From RYN-230 sp963711705 (lineage in GTDB: Bacteria; Actinomycetota; Actinomycetes; Streptosporangiales; Streptosporangiaceae): a stretch of DNA of 64,000 nt. Numbering within the stretch: the stretch's first letter is position 1; every line of letters begins with the position of its first letter. Made by a program: the position numbers and the translations under genes. The notes beneath the pieces are model-generated. The model was not told the DNA's origin. It worked only from the letters and a program-made list of their open reading frames with translations, and searched no databases. The DNA lies in the NCBI GenBank assembly GCA_963711705.1, contig CAVQFM010000022.1, positions 1 through 64,000 on the forward strand. The letters run 5' to 3'. This document shows, one piece after another, positions 33,823-42,756 of the stretch.

Positions 33823-34806
33823 TTAGGCCTCGCGGGTCACCGTGGCCGGGTCCTTGTCGGTGCGCAGGCCCTTGTAGGCGGCGGCGCGCATCCGGCCGGC
33901 GCTGGTCCAGCCGGTGAATTCCACCTCGGCCACCAGACGGGGCTGCACCCAGATCACGTCCCGGGCGTGCTCGGCCGGCACCGGCGTGCCGAACGGGGAA
34001 CTGTCGCGGCGCAGCGGGGCCAGCAGCCGGAGCAGCCGGGCCAGGGTGCTGGCGGTGAATCCGGTGCCGACGTGCCCGGCGTAGTCCAGCCCACCGTCCT
34101 CGCCGTACACGCCGATGAGCAGTGAGCCGATCTGCCCGCTGCGGGCGCCCTCGCCCGGCTTCCAGCCGCCGACCACCACCTCCTGGCGGCGGATGTTCTT
34201 GATCTTGCGCCAGGCCGGTGACCGGGCGCCCGGTTCGTACCGGGAGTCCAGCCGCTTGGCCACCAGTCCTTCCAGGCCGTGCTCCCGGGAGGCGGCCAGC
34301 ACGTCGGCGCCCCGGTGCCCGGTGAACGCGGGCGGCACCTGCCAGCGCGGGCCGGGCAGGCCCAGCGCGGCCAGCGCCTGGCGGCGCTCGGCGTAAGGCC
34401 GGTCCAGCAACGGCTGCCCGTCCTGGACGAGCAGGTCGAACGCCAGGTAGCTGACGGGCAGCCGGGCGGCCAGCCCGGCCGCCCGGGCCGGCGAGCTGAC
34501 GTGCATCCGCTGCTGGAGCATCTCGAAGCTGGGCCGCCCGGCCGCGTCGAACGCGACGATCTCCCCGTCCAGCACCGCTGGTGACCATCCTGGGGCCGGG
34601 TCCAGGTGGTCCAGCTCGGGATAGGTGCGGCTGAAGTCCCGGCCCAGCCGGGACACCAGCCGCACCCGGCCGCCGGTGACGTAGCCGAGCGCGCGTATCC
34701 CGTCCCATTTCAGCTCGTATGCCCAGCCCTGGTCATCGGCGGGCAGCGTGCCCGCGATGGCCAGCATCGGCCGCAGGTCCGCGGCCAGGCCTGGATCCGC
34801 CGTCAT
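33823..34806 (-). CDS. ATP-dependent DNA ligase (LigC/LigD ligase-domain type)
   Basis: 327 residues from ATG at 34806 (a GTG precedes it). The adenylation lysine is in ELKWDGIR (K33), followed by LDGEIVAFD (motif III), YLAFDLL (IIIa), EGLVAKR (IV) and WRKIKN (V). The OB domain ends ...GRMRAAAYKGLRTDKD. It seals nicks using ATP. There is no polymerase or nuclease domain and no Ku gene nearby, so it is a stand-alone repair ligase. It starts 9 nt after the stop of the membrane-protein gene and may be co-transcribed with it. Confidence 0.94.
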   Translation of the reverse strand: MTADPGLAADLRPMLAIAGTLPADDQGWAYELKWDGIRALGYVTGGRVRLVSRLGRDFSRTYPELDHLDPAPGWSPAVLDGEIVAFDAAGRPSFEMLQQRMHVSSPARAAGLAARLPVSYLAFDLLVQDGQPLLDRPYAERRQALAALGLPGPRWQVPPAFTGHRGADVLAASREHGLEGLVAKRLDSRYEPGARSPAWRKIKNIRRQEVVVGGWKPGEGARSGQIGSLLIGVYGEDGGLDYAGHVGTGFTASTLARLLRLLAPLRRDSSPFGTPVPAEHARDVIWVQPRLVAEVEFTGWTSAGRMRAAAYKGLRTDKDPATVTREA

Positions 34807-34815
34807 CACGTAGCG

Positions 34816-36183
34816 TTACTGCCCAGCCGGGTGCGCCGGCTTGCGGTGCATCCGGTAGTGCAGGATGAGGAACGGCAGCCCGAACACGGCGAACGCGTGC
34901 TCCGCGCGCACCTGGCCATCCTGGACGTAGACGTCGAGCTGCTCGGCGAACCCGTGCACGGCCAGTGCGGTGAGGTCCCGGCTGTCCGGGTCGATGTAGG
35001 CCAGGTAGTGGCCGGCCTGGCCGTCCCCGGCCCGGCTGGTCAGTATCAGGCCGCCGTCCGGGCGCGCACGGGGCAGCAGGGTCGCGGTGAAGCTGCCCTG
35101 CGGGACCGGGAAGCCGACGCTGACATACCCGCGGCCGCCATGCCGGTAGGTGGTGTAGATGCCGACGTAGATGGGCTCGTCGGTGTCGGCGAACGATCTG
35201 ATCCAGCCGCGGATGGCCAGCGCGTCGCCGCCCGGCACGGTGATCGTGTCGATCCGGCTGCGGATGCCCCGCTGGGTCTCCCGCTGGTTCATCGGCACGT
35301 TGGCCTGCCCCAGCGGGCGCGCTACCGCGGTCCGGTAGAGCAGGTAGCCCGGGCGCACCCACAGGCGCCACTCCGGCACGATATCGAGGGTGAACCGGGT
35401 GGTGTGCTCGTAGAACTCGCGCACCTGCGGGTCGACGCCGGCCGGGTCGAAGCCCGGGCCGGCCAGCTCGTCCACGGAGCCGACGATGCCGACGTCGGGC
35501 GCGCCGGCCACGTAGGTCCCGCCGAGCACCCCGGCCAGCTCGCGGACGTAGCTGGTGCCCACATACCGGGACCGGGCCTCCCGCGGCACCACGAACGGCA
35601 GGTCCGCGGCGGGCACGCGGTCGGCCAGCAGGCTCACCTGGGCGTCACGGAAGATCAGCGCGGACGCCACCCGGTAGGCCAGCATCGTGGTGCTGGCCAC
35701 CACGGCGGCCGGCACCGGGCGGTGCCGGGCGCCCAGCGCGCCGCCGACCGCGGCCCCCAGCACCGGCCCGAACACGACCTTCTGCGGGCGGACGCCGAGC
35801 AGGCCGCCGAGCGCCCCGGTGGCCGTGCCCACCGCGACCGGCCCGCCGCGGGCCAGCCGCCCGGCCGCCCAGCCGAGCGGGGCGACCAGCGCGGCACTGG
35901 TCGCGATCCGCGACCACAGCGGCGGGATCTCGCCGGGACGCTGCCGGGCCCGGGCCACCGCCTCGGTCGCCGCCAGCACCGCCGCCCCGGTGACCGCGCC
36001 CAGGCCGGCCGCCCGGTAGCCCCGATGGCCGGCCAGCGCCGCCCCGGCCACGCCGCCGATCAGGCTGGCCGTGAGGATCTGCCCGGCCCGGCCTGGCCCG
36101 TCCCGGCCCGTCCCGCTGTGGCCTGGCCCGGCCAGGGCTGGTTCCCCGGCGCCCGCCGCTGCCCGCCGCCCGTCCGCTGCCAT
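34816..36183 (-). CDS. Membrane protein of unknown function
   Basis: 455 residues. An Ala/Gly-rich N-terminal third has several hydrophobic stretches (ILTASLIGGVAGAALAGHRG ... VLGAAVGGALGARHRPVPAA). The C-terminal 250 residues are soluble, with SRYVGTSYVRELAGVLGGTY, DVGIVGSVDELAGPGFDPAG and REFYEHTTRF. Similar proteins are widespread in actinomycetes without assigned role. No strong ribosome-binding site precedes the ATG. Confidence 0.78.
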   Translation of the reverse strand: MAADGRRAAAGAGEPALAGPGHSGTGRDGPGRAGQILTASLIGGVAGAALAGHRGYRAAGLGAVTGAAVLAATEAVARARQRPGEIPPLWSRIATSAALVAPLGWAAGRLARGGPVAVGTATGALGGLLGVRPQKVVFGPVLGAAVGGALGARHRPVPAAVVASTTMLAYRVASALIFRDAQVSLLADRVPAADLPFVVPREARSRYVGTSYVRELAGVLGGTYVAGAPDVGIVGSVDELAGPGFDPAGVDPQVREFYEHTTRFTLDIVPEWRLWVRPGYLLYRTAVARPLGQANVPMNQRETQRGIRSRIDTITVPGGDALAIRGWIRSFADTDEPIYVGIYTTYRHGGRGYVSVGFPVPQGSFTATLLPRARPDGGLILTSRAGDGQAGHYLAYIDPDSRDLTALAVHGFAEQLDVYVQDGQVRAEHAFAVFGLPFLILHYRMHRKPAHPAGQ

Positions 36184-36311
36184 GATCAGAACGTACCGCC
36201 CCCGGCTATCCCGGCCGGGCTCGCGGTGGCAAGCTGTGGGCTTGGCGGCCCTGGCGGGCGCGCGCCGGCCCGGCCGGGCCGGCTGGTGAAACCCCCCACC
36301 GAGGAGAATCG

Positions 36312-36749
36312 ATGCCCACTCGTAGCGCCCGGACGACCTGGACTGGCGGCCTGCAGGACGGAACCGGCCAGGTGGCGCTGGTCAGCTCGGGAGTCGGCAA
36401 CTATGAGGTCAGCTTCCCCAAGCGGGCGGCCGAGAATGCCGACGGCACGACCAGCCCGGAGGAGCTGATCGCGGCGGCCCACACGGCCTGCTTCGCTATG
36501 CAGTTCGCGGCGCTGCTCGGCTCGGCCGGCGGCTCCGGGCAGTCGCTGGACGTCGGCGCGGACGTCACGCTCAGCCCGGACCCGGCGGGCGGCTTCCGGA
36601 TCAGCGGCATCACCCTGACGGTGACCGGGTCCGCGCAGGGGGTCAGCGCCGAGGACTTCGCCAAGATCGCGCAGGAGGCGAAGAACTCCTGCCCGGTCAG
36701 CAAGGCGCTGGCCGGCACCACGATCTCGTTGCAGGTCAACCCGGGCTGA
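36312..36749 (+). CDS. OsmC-family peroxiredoxin
   Basis: 145 residues, ATG after GAGGAG. The peroxidatic cysteine is in HTACFAMQFAALL (C60) and the resolving cysteine in KNSCPVSKAL (C127). The N-terminal ARTTWTGGLQDGTG strand is typical of OsmC. The enzyme reduces organic hydroperoxides as a homodimer. It is divergent from the membrane-protein gene. Confidence 0.95.
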   Translation: MPTRSARTTWTGGLQDGTGQVALVSSGVGNYEVSFPKRAAENADGTTSPEELIAAAHTACFAMQFAALLGSAGGSGQSLDVGADVTLSPDPAGGFRISGITLTVTGSAQGVSAEDFAKIAQEAKNSCPVSKALAGTTISLQVNPG

Positions 36750-36764
36750 GCCCGGGGCCGCTGG

Positions 36765-37664
36765 TCAGTCCCGGGCGGCCGGCCGCGAGTGCTCCCAGTC
36801 GGACAGCAGCGTGCGGATCCCGGTGACCAGGGCAATCGGCTGGTCGAGCATGACGTGATGCCCGGCCGCCGGGATCTCGATCACCGGGGCCTGGCGGCCC
36901 AGCCGGTCGTACATGACCTCGCTGATCTGGGCCGACACGATGCCATGCTCGGCCCGGAACAGCGCCACCCGGCTGTCCAGCCGGGTGAGCAGCGCCGGGG
37001 TGAGCTGGTGCCGGGCGAAGATACGCGGGTCGAACTTCCAGCTCCACCCGCCGTCGGCGGCGCGGATCGAGGTGGCCGCGATGTGCTCGGCGATGTAGGG
37101 CAGCACCGGCTGGTCGGGGATGGGGCGGAACCGGGCTATCGCGGCGGCCCGGGACGGGTACACGAGCAGCGGCCCGAATGCCCGCTGCTCGCGCGCGGCC
37201 CGTTCCTCCGGGGTCATGTCCCGCACCGGCGAGTCGATGGCCACCACCCCGGCCAGCTGCCGGCCATACAGGCCGGCCGCGCGCAGCGCGACGAAACCGC
37301 CCATGCTGTGCCCGATGACGATAGGCGGCCCGCCGATCCCGGCGGCCGCGGCCACGGCCATTACCTCGGCCGCCCACTCATCCAGGCGGTAGCCGTCCCG
37401 GCGGCCGCTGTCGCCGTGCCCGGACAGGTCGAGGGCGGCCACCCGGTGGCCCGCCGCCAGCAGCGGGCCGATGTGGTCCCACCAGTGCCGGTGCGCGGCG
37501 CCGCCGTGCACCAGCACGATGCCGTCCTGGCCCGGCTCGCCCCAGGCCTGGTAGGCGATCGTGGTCCCATCGACCTCGACCGCGGCTTCGCGGCCGGGCG
37601 TGGCCAGGGCGGCGCGGAACCAGGCCGGCGGCGGCGCGGCATCGACCGAAACTGATGACGTCAT
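36765..37664 (-). CDS. Alpha/beta hydrolase
   Basis: 299 residues from ATG at 37664; a GTG at 37712 would add 16. VLVHGGAAHRHWW is the oxyanion region, DLSGHGDS the following loop, and GHSMGGFVALRAAG the serine elbow. The acid lies near FRAEHGIVSAQ and the histidine in PAAGHHVMLDQP. This is the standard fold for esterases or C-C hydrolases. It converges on the OsmC gene with 15 nt between. The substrate is unknown. Confidence 0.88.
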   Translation of the reverse strand: MTSSVSVDAAPPPAWFRAALATPGREAAVEVDGTTIAYQAWGEPGQDGIVLVHGGAAHRHWWDHIGPLLAAGHRVAALDLSGHGDSGRRDGYRLDEWAAEVMAVAAAAGIGGPPIVIGHSMGGFVALRAAGLYGRQLAGVVAIDSPVRDMTPEERAAREQRAFGPLLVYPSRAAAIARFRPIPDQPVLPYIAEHIAATSIRAADGGWSWKFDPRIFARHQLTPALLTRLDSRVALFRAEHGIVSAQISEVMYDRLGRQAPVIEIPAAGHHVMLDQPIALVTGIRTLLSDWEHSRPAARD

Positions 37665-37970
37665 GGCCTGGATCCCGAACGGGTCGTCACCCAGCCATTC
37701 TCCCGCAGGCACTCACCGGGCCGGCGCCGGACCGGCCGCACGGCCGGGTGAGGCCGAGCCCGCGGCCGGCCCGGCCGACACCCGGCCGACACCCGGCCGG
37801 CAGCCGCTGAGCCACCCCCGTCACATCAGCCCCACCCACCCCTCCGGCCTCGGCCCGGCCGCCGCCATCGGGCAAATGTGTGCAGAAACCGCTGTTGCCA
37901 CAACGGTTAGCGCACACTCTTGACCAAGATCACAGGCTCCGGCAAGTGTCACGGGCGGGAAGGGCTCAGC
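37665..37970. other. Intergenic stretch with an imperfect palindrome
   Basis: About 300 bases without a gene. The left part is a proline-codon-rich GC tract. At 37878-37917, GTGTGC...AACCG...TTG and its inverted copy GCACAC...CGGTT...CAA make a 40-bp imperfect dyad in more AT-rich sequence, followed by TTGACC. It may be an operator, or part of the terminator for the leftward luciferase-like gene that ends at 37971. Confidence 0.45.
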
Positions 37971-38915
37971 TCACCCGCGAGCCGCGATCTCGGCCAGGGC
38001 GGGCAGTTCCCGGTCCGCGCTGACCAGGTAGGACAGGCCGAACCGGTCCCGCCGGGCGGCCAGGTCCTGGTGAATCTGGGCGACGCTGCCCACGAAGATG
38101 GTCGGCATCTGCCAGACCGCCTCGGCGTCGATCCCGCTCCAGCCGCGCTGCGCGATGAGCTCGTCGGTGCTGGCCCGCCGCCGGTCGGTGATGCGGAACG
38201 TGGCGAACGAGCTGAGCTCCAGCTGGCCGAACCGGTCGCCAGCCGCCGCGCGCAGCACGTCCAGCTTGGCGTCCAGCGCGGGCGGCAGCCGGTCGGCCGG
38301 GTCCTCGCTGTCGTCGGGGTCCCGGATCGGCGCGGGCAGGATGCCGACGATGTCCGCGTGCCGGGCCGCGAGCCGCAGCATCCGCGGGCCGCCCGCGCCG
38401 ATGAGCAGCGGCGGCAGGCCCGGCCCGGGCGGCAGCACGTCCAGGTCCAGCCCGTCGATCTGGTACCAGGTGCCAGAGTGATGCACCGGGGTGCGGGTCA
38501 GCAGCCCGCCGATGATGGCCAGCGACTCTTCGAGCCGGTCGATGCGCTGGCCCGCCCGGTCGAACGGGATGCCCGCCGCCTGGTACTCGGGCTGGTACCA
38601 GCCGGCCCCCAGGCCCAGCTCGAACCGGCCGCCGGACAGCTGGTGCAGGCTGGCCGCCTCGTGGGCCACGATGGCCGGGTGCCGGAAGTCGTTGGCCAGC
38701 ACCACCGTGCCCACCCGCAGCCGGGTAGTGACCGCGGCCGCCGCGGCCAGTGCGCTGAACGGGGCCAGCTGCTGGCCGAACGCGCCCGCGGCGAAGTGAT
38801 CGCGGAGCAGCAGTGAGCTGATGCCGGCGTCCTCCAGCCGGCGCGCCTGGGCGGCCCAGGCCGGCCCGTCCAGCACCGTCTCGCTCACGACCCCGAACCG
38901 GATCTCGTTAGCCAC
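37971..38915 (-). CDS. LLM-class F420-dependent oxidoreductase
   Basis: 314 residues. GTG at 38915 is chosen because GGAGG lies 8 nt before it. FGVVSETVLDGPAWAAQARR and ISSLLLRDHF open the TIM barrel; RLRVGTVVLANDFRHPAIVA, ASLHQLSGGRFELGLGAGW and IGAGGPRMLRLAARHADIVG are the cofactor-binding strands of the luciferase-like F420 family. It probably uses coenzyme F420 to reduce or oxidise a small substrate. The neighbours do not indicate which. Confidence 0.92.
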   Translation of the reverse strand: MANEIRFGVVSETVLDGPAWAAQARRLEDAGISSLLLRDHFAAGAFGQQLAPFSALAAAAAVTTRLRVGTVVLANDFRHPAIVAHEAASLHQLSGGRFELGLGAGWYQPEYQAAGIPFDRAGQRIDRLEESLAIIGGLLTRTPVHHSGTWYQIDGLDLDVLPPGPGLPPLLIGAGGPRMLRLAARHADIVGILPAPIRDPDDSEDPADRLPPALDAKLDVLRAAAGDRFGQLELSSFATFRITDRRRASTDELIAQRGWSGIDAEAVWQMPTIFVGSVAQIHQDLAARRDRFGLSYLVSADRELPALAEIAARG

Positions 38916-39145
38916 CTGCCGCCTCCATCTGGCCGCCGCCACCGGGCCGCCTCCCGGGCTGCACACCCTACGCCGCCACCCGCCGCCAGGGCTCGCGGAT
39001 AACCGGGCGCTCCGCTCACGCGGCGGGGCCCGGCTCACGCGGCGGGGGCCCGCGCTCAACTTGCTGCGCGCAGGTGTCCATCTCGGGCGGCCCCGTACGT
39101 CGTCTTGACGACGAACCGATCCACCGGCCCGAGGAGTGCAGACCC

Positions 39146-39361
39146 ATGACCCCGTACATCGCTTTCCAGCTGGCCCAGGCCGAGCGCGACTACCTGGCCC
39201 GGACCCGGGTGGCGCACGCGGAGCAGCGCGCCGCCAGTCGCTATGCCGATGCCCAGCTCGGCGCGGTCGCTGCCACCGTGACCCGGCGGTTCGCCCGGCT
39301 CACCCGGGCCGTGCGCGCGGCGGCGCGACGCAGCGGCTTCGCTGGTGGCCTGGCCCAGTGA
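39146..39361 (+). CDS. Small basic hypothetical protein
   Basis: 71 residues, ATG after GAGGAG. MTPYIAFQLAQAERDYLART and TVTRRFARLTRAVRAAARRS form two charged helices. It has no membrane segment. Similar short proteins occur in actinomycetes without known function. It lies 65 nt before the sigma factor and may share its transcript. Confidence 0.65.
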   Translation: MTPYIAFQLAQAERDYLARTRVAHAEQRAASRYADAQLGAVAATVTRRFARLTRAVRAAARRSGFAGGLAQ

Positions 39362-39426
39362 GATGATCGGCCGGAACCCCGGGGCGGGCCCCGCCCTGAG
39401 GCCACCGCCCGCGAGGGGAGGCCGTT

Positions 39427-40692
39427 CTGGCCGCGAAGTCCGAGGTCGAGGCCGCCATCGCCGAGGCGTTCCACCAGGAGTGGGGGCGGGTGGTGGCGGT
39501 CTTGATCCGGCTGTCGGGGGACTGGGACCTGGCCGAGGACTGCGCCCAGGACGCGTTCGCCCAGGCGGTGCGCAGCTGGCCGCGGGATGGCATCCCGCAG
39601 CGGCCTGGGGCGTGGCTGACCACGGTGGCCCGCAACCGGGCCCTGGACCGGCTGCGGCGCGGCAGCACCGAGACGGCCAAGCTGCGCGAGGCGGCCACCC
39701 TGTGGCCGCGCAGCGATCCTGACGCCACTAGCGAGGCTGCCTTGGCCAGCGAGGACATCCCGGATGACCGGCTCCGGCTGATCTTCACCTGCTGCCATCC
39801 GGCGCTCGCCCTGGACGCCCGGGTCGCGCTCACGCTGCGCACCCTGGCCGGGCTGACCACCGCCGAGATCGCCCGGGCGTTCCTGGTGCCAGAACCGACC
39901 ATGGCCAAGCGCCTGGTCCGGGCCAAGCACAAGATCCGCAATGCGGGTATCCCGTACCAGGTGCCGCCCCCGCACCTGCTCGCGCAGCGGCTATCCGGCG
40001 TACTGGGCGTGCTGTACCTGCTGTTCAACGAGGGGTACGCGGCCAGCGGCGGGGAGAACCTGGTCCGCGAGGGGCTGTGCGCCGAAGCCATCCGGCTGGC
40101 CCGGGCCCTGGCCCAGCTGATGCCCGCCGAGGGTGAAGCCCGCGGCCTGCTGGCCCTGATGCTGTTCCACGACGCCCGGCGGCTGACCCGGGTGGATGAC
40201 AGCGGCGACCTGGTGACGCTCGACCACCAGGACCGGGCCCGCTGGGATCAGGCCGAGATCGGCGAGGCCAGCGGGGTGCTGCGGGCGGCCGCGGAACTCA
40301 GCCCGCCGGGGCCGTATCAGCTGCAGGCGGCGATCGCTGGCTGCCACGCCACCGCGGCCGAGCCGGCCGCCACCGACTGGCCCATGATCGCGCACCTGTA
40401 CCAGCAGCTGGCCGGGGTCGCACCGTCACCGGTCGTCGAGCTGAACCGGGCCGTCGCGGTGGCCATGGCCGACGGCCCAGCCGCCGGGCTGGCGCTGGTC
40501 GCGGCGCTGGACCGATCGGGTGACCTGGCGGGTTACTACCTGCTGCCGGCCACCCGGGCCGACCTGCTGCGGCGGCTGGACCGCCGGGCCGAGGCCGCGG
40601 CCAGCTACCGCGAGGCCCTGGCCCTGGCCCCGTCCCCGGCCGAGCAGCGCTTCCTCGGCAGGCGGCTGGACGAGGTGGCAGGCGGGACCTGA
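39427..40692 (+). CDS. ECF sigma factor (ECF42 type) with C-terminal TPR-like domain
   Basis: 421 residues. Region 2 is VVAVLIRLSGDWDLAEDCAQ with DAFAQAVRSWP and RPGAWLTTVARNRALDRLRR; region 4 is ALTLRTLAGLTTAEIARAFL with PEPTMAKRLVRAKHKIR. The following 230 residues are a helical TPR-like extension (LYLLFNEGYAASGGE, ELNRAVAVAMADGPAAGLAL). This is the ECF42 architecture, which pairs with a DGPF/YCII protein; such a gene converges from 41059. Upstream no ATG or GTG is in frame; CTG at 39427 lies 5 nt after GAGGGGAGG and is taken as start, which is unusual. Confidence 0.9.
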   Translation: MAAKSEVEAAIAEAFHQEWGRVVAVLIRLSGDWDLAEDCAQDAFAQAVRSWPRDGIPQRPGAWLTTVARNRALDRLRRGSTETAKLREAATLWPRSDPDATSEAALASEDIPDDRLRLIFTCCHPALALDARVALTLRTLAGLTTAEIARAFLVPEPTMAKRLVRAKHKIRNAGIPYQVPPPHLLAQRLSGVLGVLYLLFNEGYAASGGENLVREGLCAEAIRLARALAQLMPAEGEARGLLALMLFHDARRLTRVDDSGDLVTLDHQDRARWDQAEIGEASGVLRAAAELSPPGPYQLQAAIAGCHATAAEPAATDWPMIAHLYQQLAGVAPSPVVELNRAVAVAMADGPAAGLALVAALDRSGDLAGYYLLPATRADLLRRLDRRAEAAASYREALALAPSPAEQRFLGRRLDEVAGGT

Positions 40693-40717
40693 CCGCCGTC
40701 CCGCCCGCCATCGCCGG

Positions 40718-41059
40718 TCAGTCTGTCCAGAACGGCCGGACGTCCAGGGTGCCGATCCGGGCGACCGGGTGCTTCCCGGCGATCTCGATCGCCTCGTCCA
40801 GGTCGGCGCACTCCAGGATGTCGAAGCCCGCGATCTGCTCCTTGGTCTCGGCGAACGGGCCGTCGCTGACCAGCACCTCGCCTTCGCGCTTGCGCACCGT
40901 GGTGGCGTCGCTGACCGGGCAGAGCTGGTTGCCCTGCAGCCGCACGCCGCGGCGGTCCATCTCGCGCACCCAGGCGTCGGTGTCTGGCCCCATCGCCGCC
41001 TGTTCTTCCGGGCTGAGCTGAACGTCGTCGCCCACGCAGACCAGCATCAGGTACTTCAT
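40718..41059 (-). CDS. YCII/DGPF-domain protein
   Basis: 113 residues, ATG after AGGAGG. MKYLMLVCVGDD and the hallmark VSDGPFAETKEQIAGFDILE identify a YCII-like DGPF domain. The final GTLDVRPFW is also typical. Such proteins are genomic partners of ECF42 sigma factors; a direct role in controlling them has not been settled. It converges on the sigma gene with 25 nt between. Confidence 0.93.
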   Translation of the reverse strand: MKYLMLVCVGDDVQLSPEEQAAMGPDTDAWVREMDRRGVRLQGNQLCPVSDATTVRKREGEVLVSDGPFAETKEQIAGFDILECADLDEAIEIAGKHPVARIGTLDVRPFWTD

Positions 41060-41137
41060 CGGATCCTCCTTGGTGAATGTTCACCCTCACGACGAACCCG
41101 GCCGGCCGCGATGGACACCCTGGCCCGGAAATCGCGA

Positions 41138-41524
41138 TCAGGACTGGAGGTACTGGGCAGCGAGCCGGGCCGGGGCGCAGGCCAGCCAGCCGTCGGTCAC
41201 CGCTTCACGCAGCGCTGGGCCGGAGACTTTCCGCAGCTGGATGAGCACGGCCGAGTACCCATCGAAGTGCGGGATCGTGAAGAACGCGGCCGGGTGCGCG
41301 GCCAGCAGCGCTTCCTTTTCGCCGAGATCCTCGGTGCGGACCGCGAGGATCGGCCCGGCGGGCGGGGTCTCGTCACCGAACCGCCGCACGTCGGCTTTGC
41401 TGAACGGCCGTTCCCAGGCGAACGCCTGGCCCGCTACGAACCAGGTCCGGTTCCCGTGCCGTTCACCCTCGGTGGCCCCGGGCAGTTCCGAGGCCAGCCG
41501 GGCAACATCATCGAGGCTGGCCAT
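41138..41524 (-). CDS. MmcQ/YjbR-family protein
   Basis: 128 residues. VARLASELPGATEGERHGNR, WFVAGQAFAWERPF and the cysteine-free C-terminal KVSGPALREAVTDGWLACAP fit the MmcQ/YjbR fold (also called CyaY-like/double-wing), found in small proteins that may bind DNA. The function in this group is unknown. It ends 78 nt after the YCII start on the same strand. Confidence 0.85.
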   Translation of the reverse strand: MASLDDVARLASELPGATEGERHGNRTWFVAGQAFAWERPFSKADVRRFGDETPPAGPILAVRTEDLGEKEALLAAHPAAFFTIPHFDGYSAVLIQLRKVSGPALREAVTDGWLACAPARLAAQYLQS

Positions 41525-41557
41525 CCAGCCACGGTAGGCCAGCGGCTGGCCGGCCGG

Positions 41558-41788
41558 TCAGGCGACCCGCCGCCAGCCCAGCTCGCCTGCCTTCCAGCGG
41601 GCGATCGCGGTGTGCTGGCTGACCACCTTGACCTCCCGCAGCCGCAGGCCGGGGCGGTGCATGGCTTCCTGCGCCTCGATCATCCCGCTGTCCGGCGACT
41701 CCTGGGGGATCTGCCGCTTGGCGCCGGACTGCTCGATCAGTATGAGATTGGCCGGCCGCTTCCTGGCCGCCTCGTTGCGTGCACTCAC
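41558..41788 (-). CDS. Small hypothetical protein
   Basis: 76 residues from a GTG. MSARNEAARKRPANLILIEQ, then QIPQESPDSGMIEAQEAMHR and VKVVSQHTAIARWKAGELGW. It is charged, without membrane segments. I do not recognise it. The AT-rich repeat region at 41837-41876 lies upstream. It sits 33 nt before the MmcQ/YjbR gene on the same strand. Confidence 0.5.
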   Translation of the reverse strand: MSARNEAARKRPANLILIEQSGAKRQIPQESPDSGMIEAQEAMHRPGLRLREVKVVSQHTAIARWKAGELGWRRVA

Positions 41789-41836
41789 ATCTCTTACGAC
41801 GGCCGGGCGAAGCCAGCTATTCCCGGTTGAGACATG

Positions 41837-41876
41837 AGATCTTAAATAGATCTTAGATTTGAGACCGGCCGGTCTC
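41837..41876. promoter_or_regulatory. Tandem AGATCTTA repeat and 16-bp palindrome
   Basis: AGATCTTAAAT (41837-41847) is followed directly by AGATCTTAGAT (41848-41858), then GAGACCGGCCGGTCTC (41861-41876), a perfect 16-bp palindrome. The AT-rich block stands out in this genome. It lies between the leftward small gene (start 41788) and the stop of the leftward cyclo-ligase (41879), so it may be a promoter with operator for the small gene. Confidence 0.5.
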
Positions 41877-41878
41877 GC

Positions 41879-42658
41879 CTACCGCGCCGCGGCGCGCTGC
41901 GCGGCCAGCAGCGGGATGGCCGCGATCTTCTCTTCGGTCAGGTCGGCCCAGCTGATCGCGGCCACCGGCCGCGGGCCGCGCCCGGGCCGGCTGTCGATGA
42001 CCCGCTCCGGGGTGACGATGAGGTCGACTGGCACGTCGTGCCCGGTGACCGGGATACCGCCGGCCGGCCGGACCTGGAGTTCGTGCACGGTGGTGACGGT
42101 CACGGTATCCGGCCCGATCAGGCCGGCCGCGCTGGCCAGGGCGAATTCCAGATCGGCGAACCCGCCGCCCTTGCCCAGCCGGGCGCCGTCCTCGCTGACC
42201 GCCACGCTGCCCATCACCACCAGCCCGACCGGGGACAGCCCGGCTAGCGTGACCCGCCGGGCGGAGCGGGCCGCCCCGCTGATCGAGGCGGCCTTGCGCG
42301 GCGGCTCGGTCAGGTGGTCCGGGTCCAGCGCGAAGAACGGTTCCGGCCCGGCCAGCCGCGGCACCGCCATGTACACGGTCTTGCCGTCTTCCAGCGCGCG
42401 CTGGCGCACCGGCCACTGCGCCGCATCCGGATTGGCCTTCAGCGTGTGCGCCGCCTGCCAGGCGGCCGTGCCGCGCAGCCGCTCCGCGGCCGCCTCGGCG
42501 CCGGTGAAGTTGGGGATGCGCCCGTCCGCGCCGGGGAACCGGGCCACCCGGGCCGCCCGCATCGCGGACCACACCTCCTGGCGCAGGGTGGCCTTGGCCG
42601 CCAGCACCTCGGCCGGGCCGCCGGCATCACGATCGTGCCGGGGCGCGGGACGGGGCAT
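41879..42658 (-). CDS. 5-formyltetrahydrofolate cyclo-ligase family protein
   Basis: 259 residues, ATG at 42658 after GGATAAGG. LAAKATLRQEVWSAMRAARV is the N-terminal signature. VMGSVAVSEDGARLGKGGGF is the substrate and phosphate loop, and VTTVHELQV with PVTGHDVPVDLIVTPERVI the C-terminal signature. The enzyme converts 5-formyl-THF to 5,10-methenyl-THF with ATP, returning stored folate to one-carbon metabolism. Confidence 0.88.
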   Translation of the reverse strand: MPRPAPRHDRDAGGPAEVLAAKATLRQEVWSAMRAARVARFPGADGRIPNFTGAEAAAERLRGTAAWQAAHTLKANPDAAQWPVRQRALEDGKTVYMAVPRLAGPEPFFALDPDHLTEPPRKAASISGAARSARRVTLAGLSPVGLVVMGSVAVSEDGARLGKGGGFADLEFALASAAGLIGPDTVTVTTVHELQVRPAGGIPVTGHDVPVDLIVTPERVIDSRPGRGPRPVAAISWADLTEEKIAAIPLLAAQRAAAR

Positions 42659-42756
42659 GCCCTTATCCTGCCGCGCCGCGGCCCTGCCGGACTGACGGAG
42701 GGTGCTGATAGCCTCCGGGCCGGGATGAGATGGCCAGGGGGGCTGGAGGTGATGGC

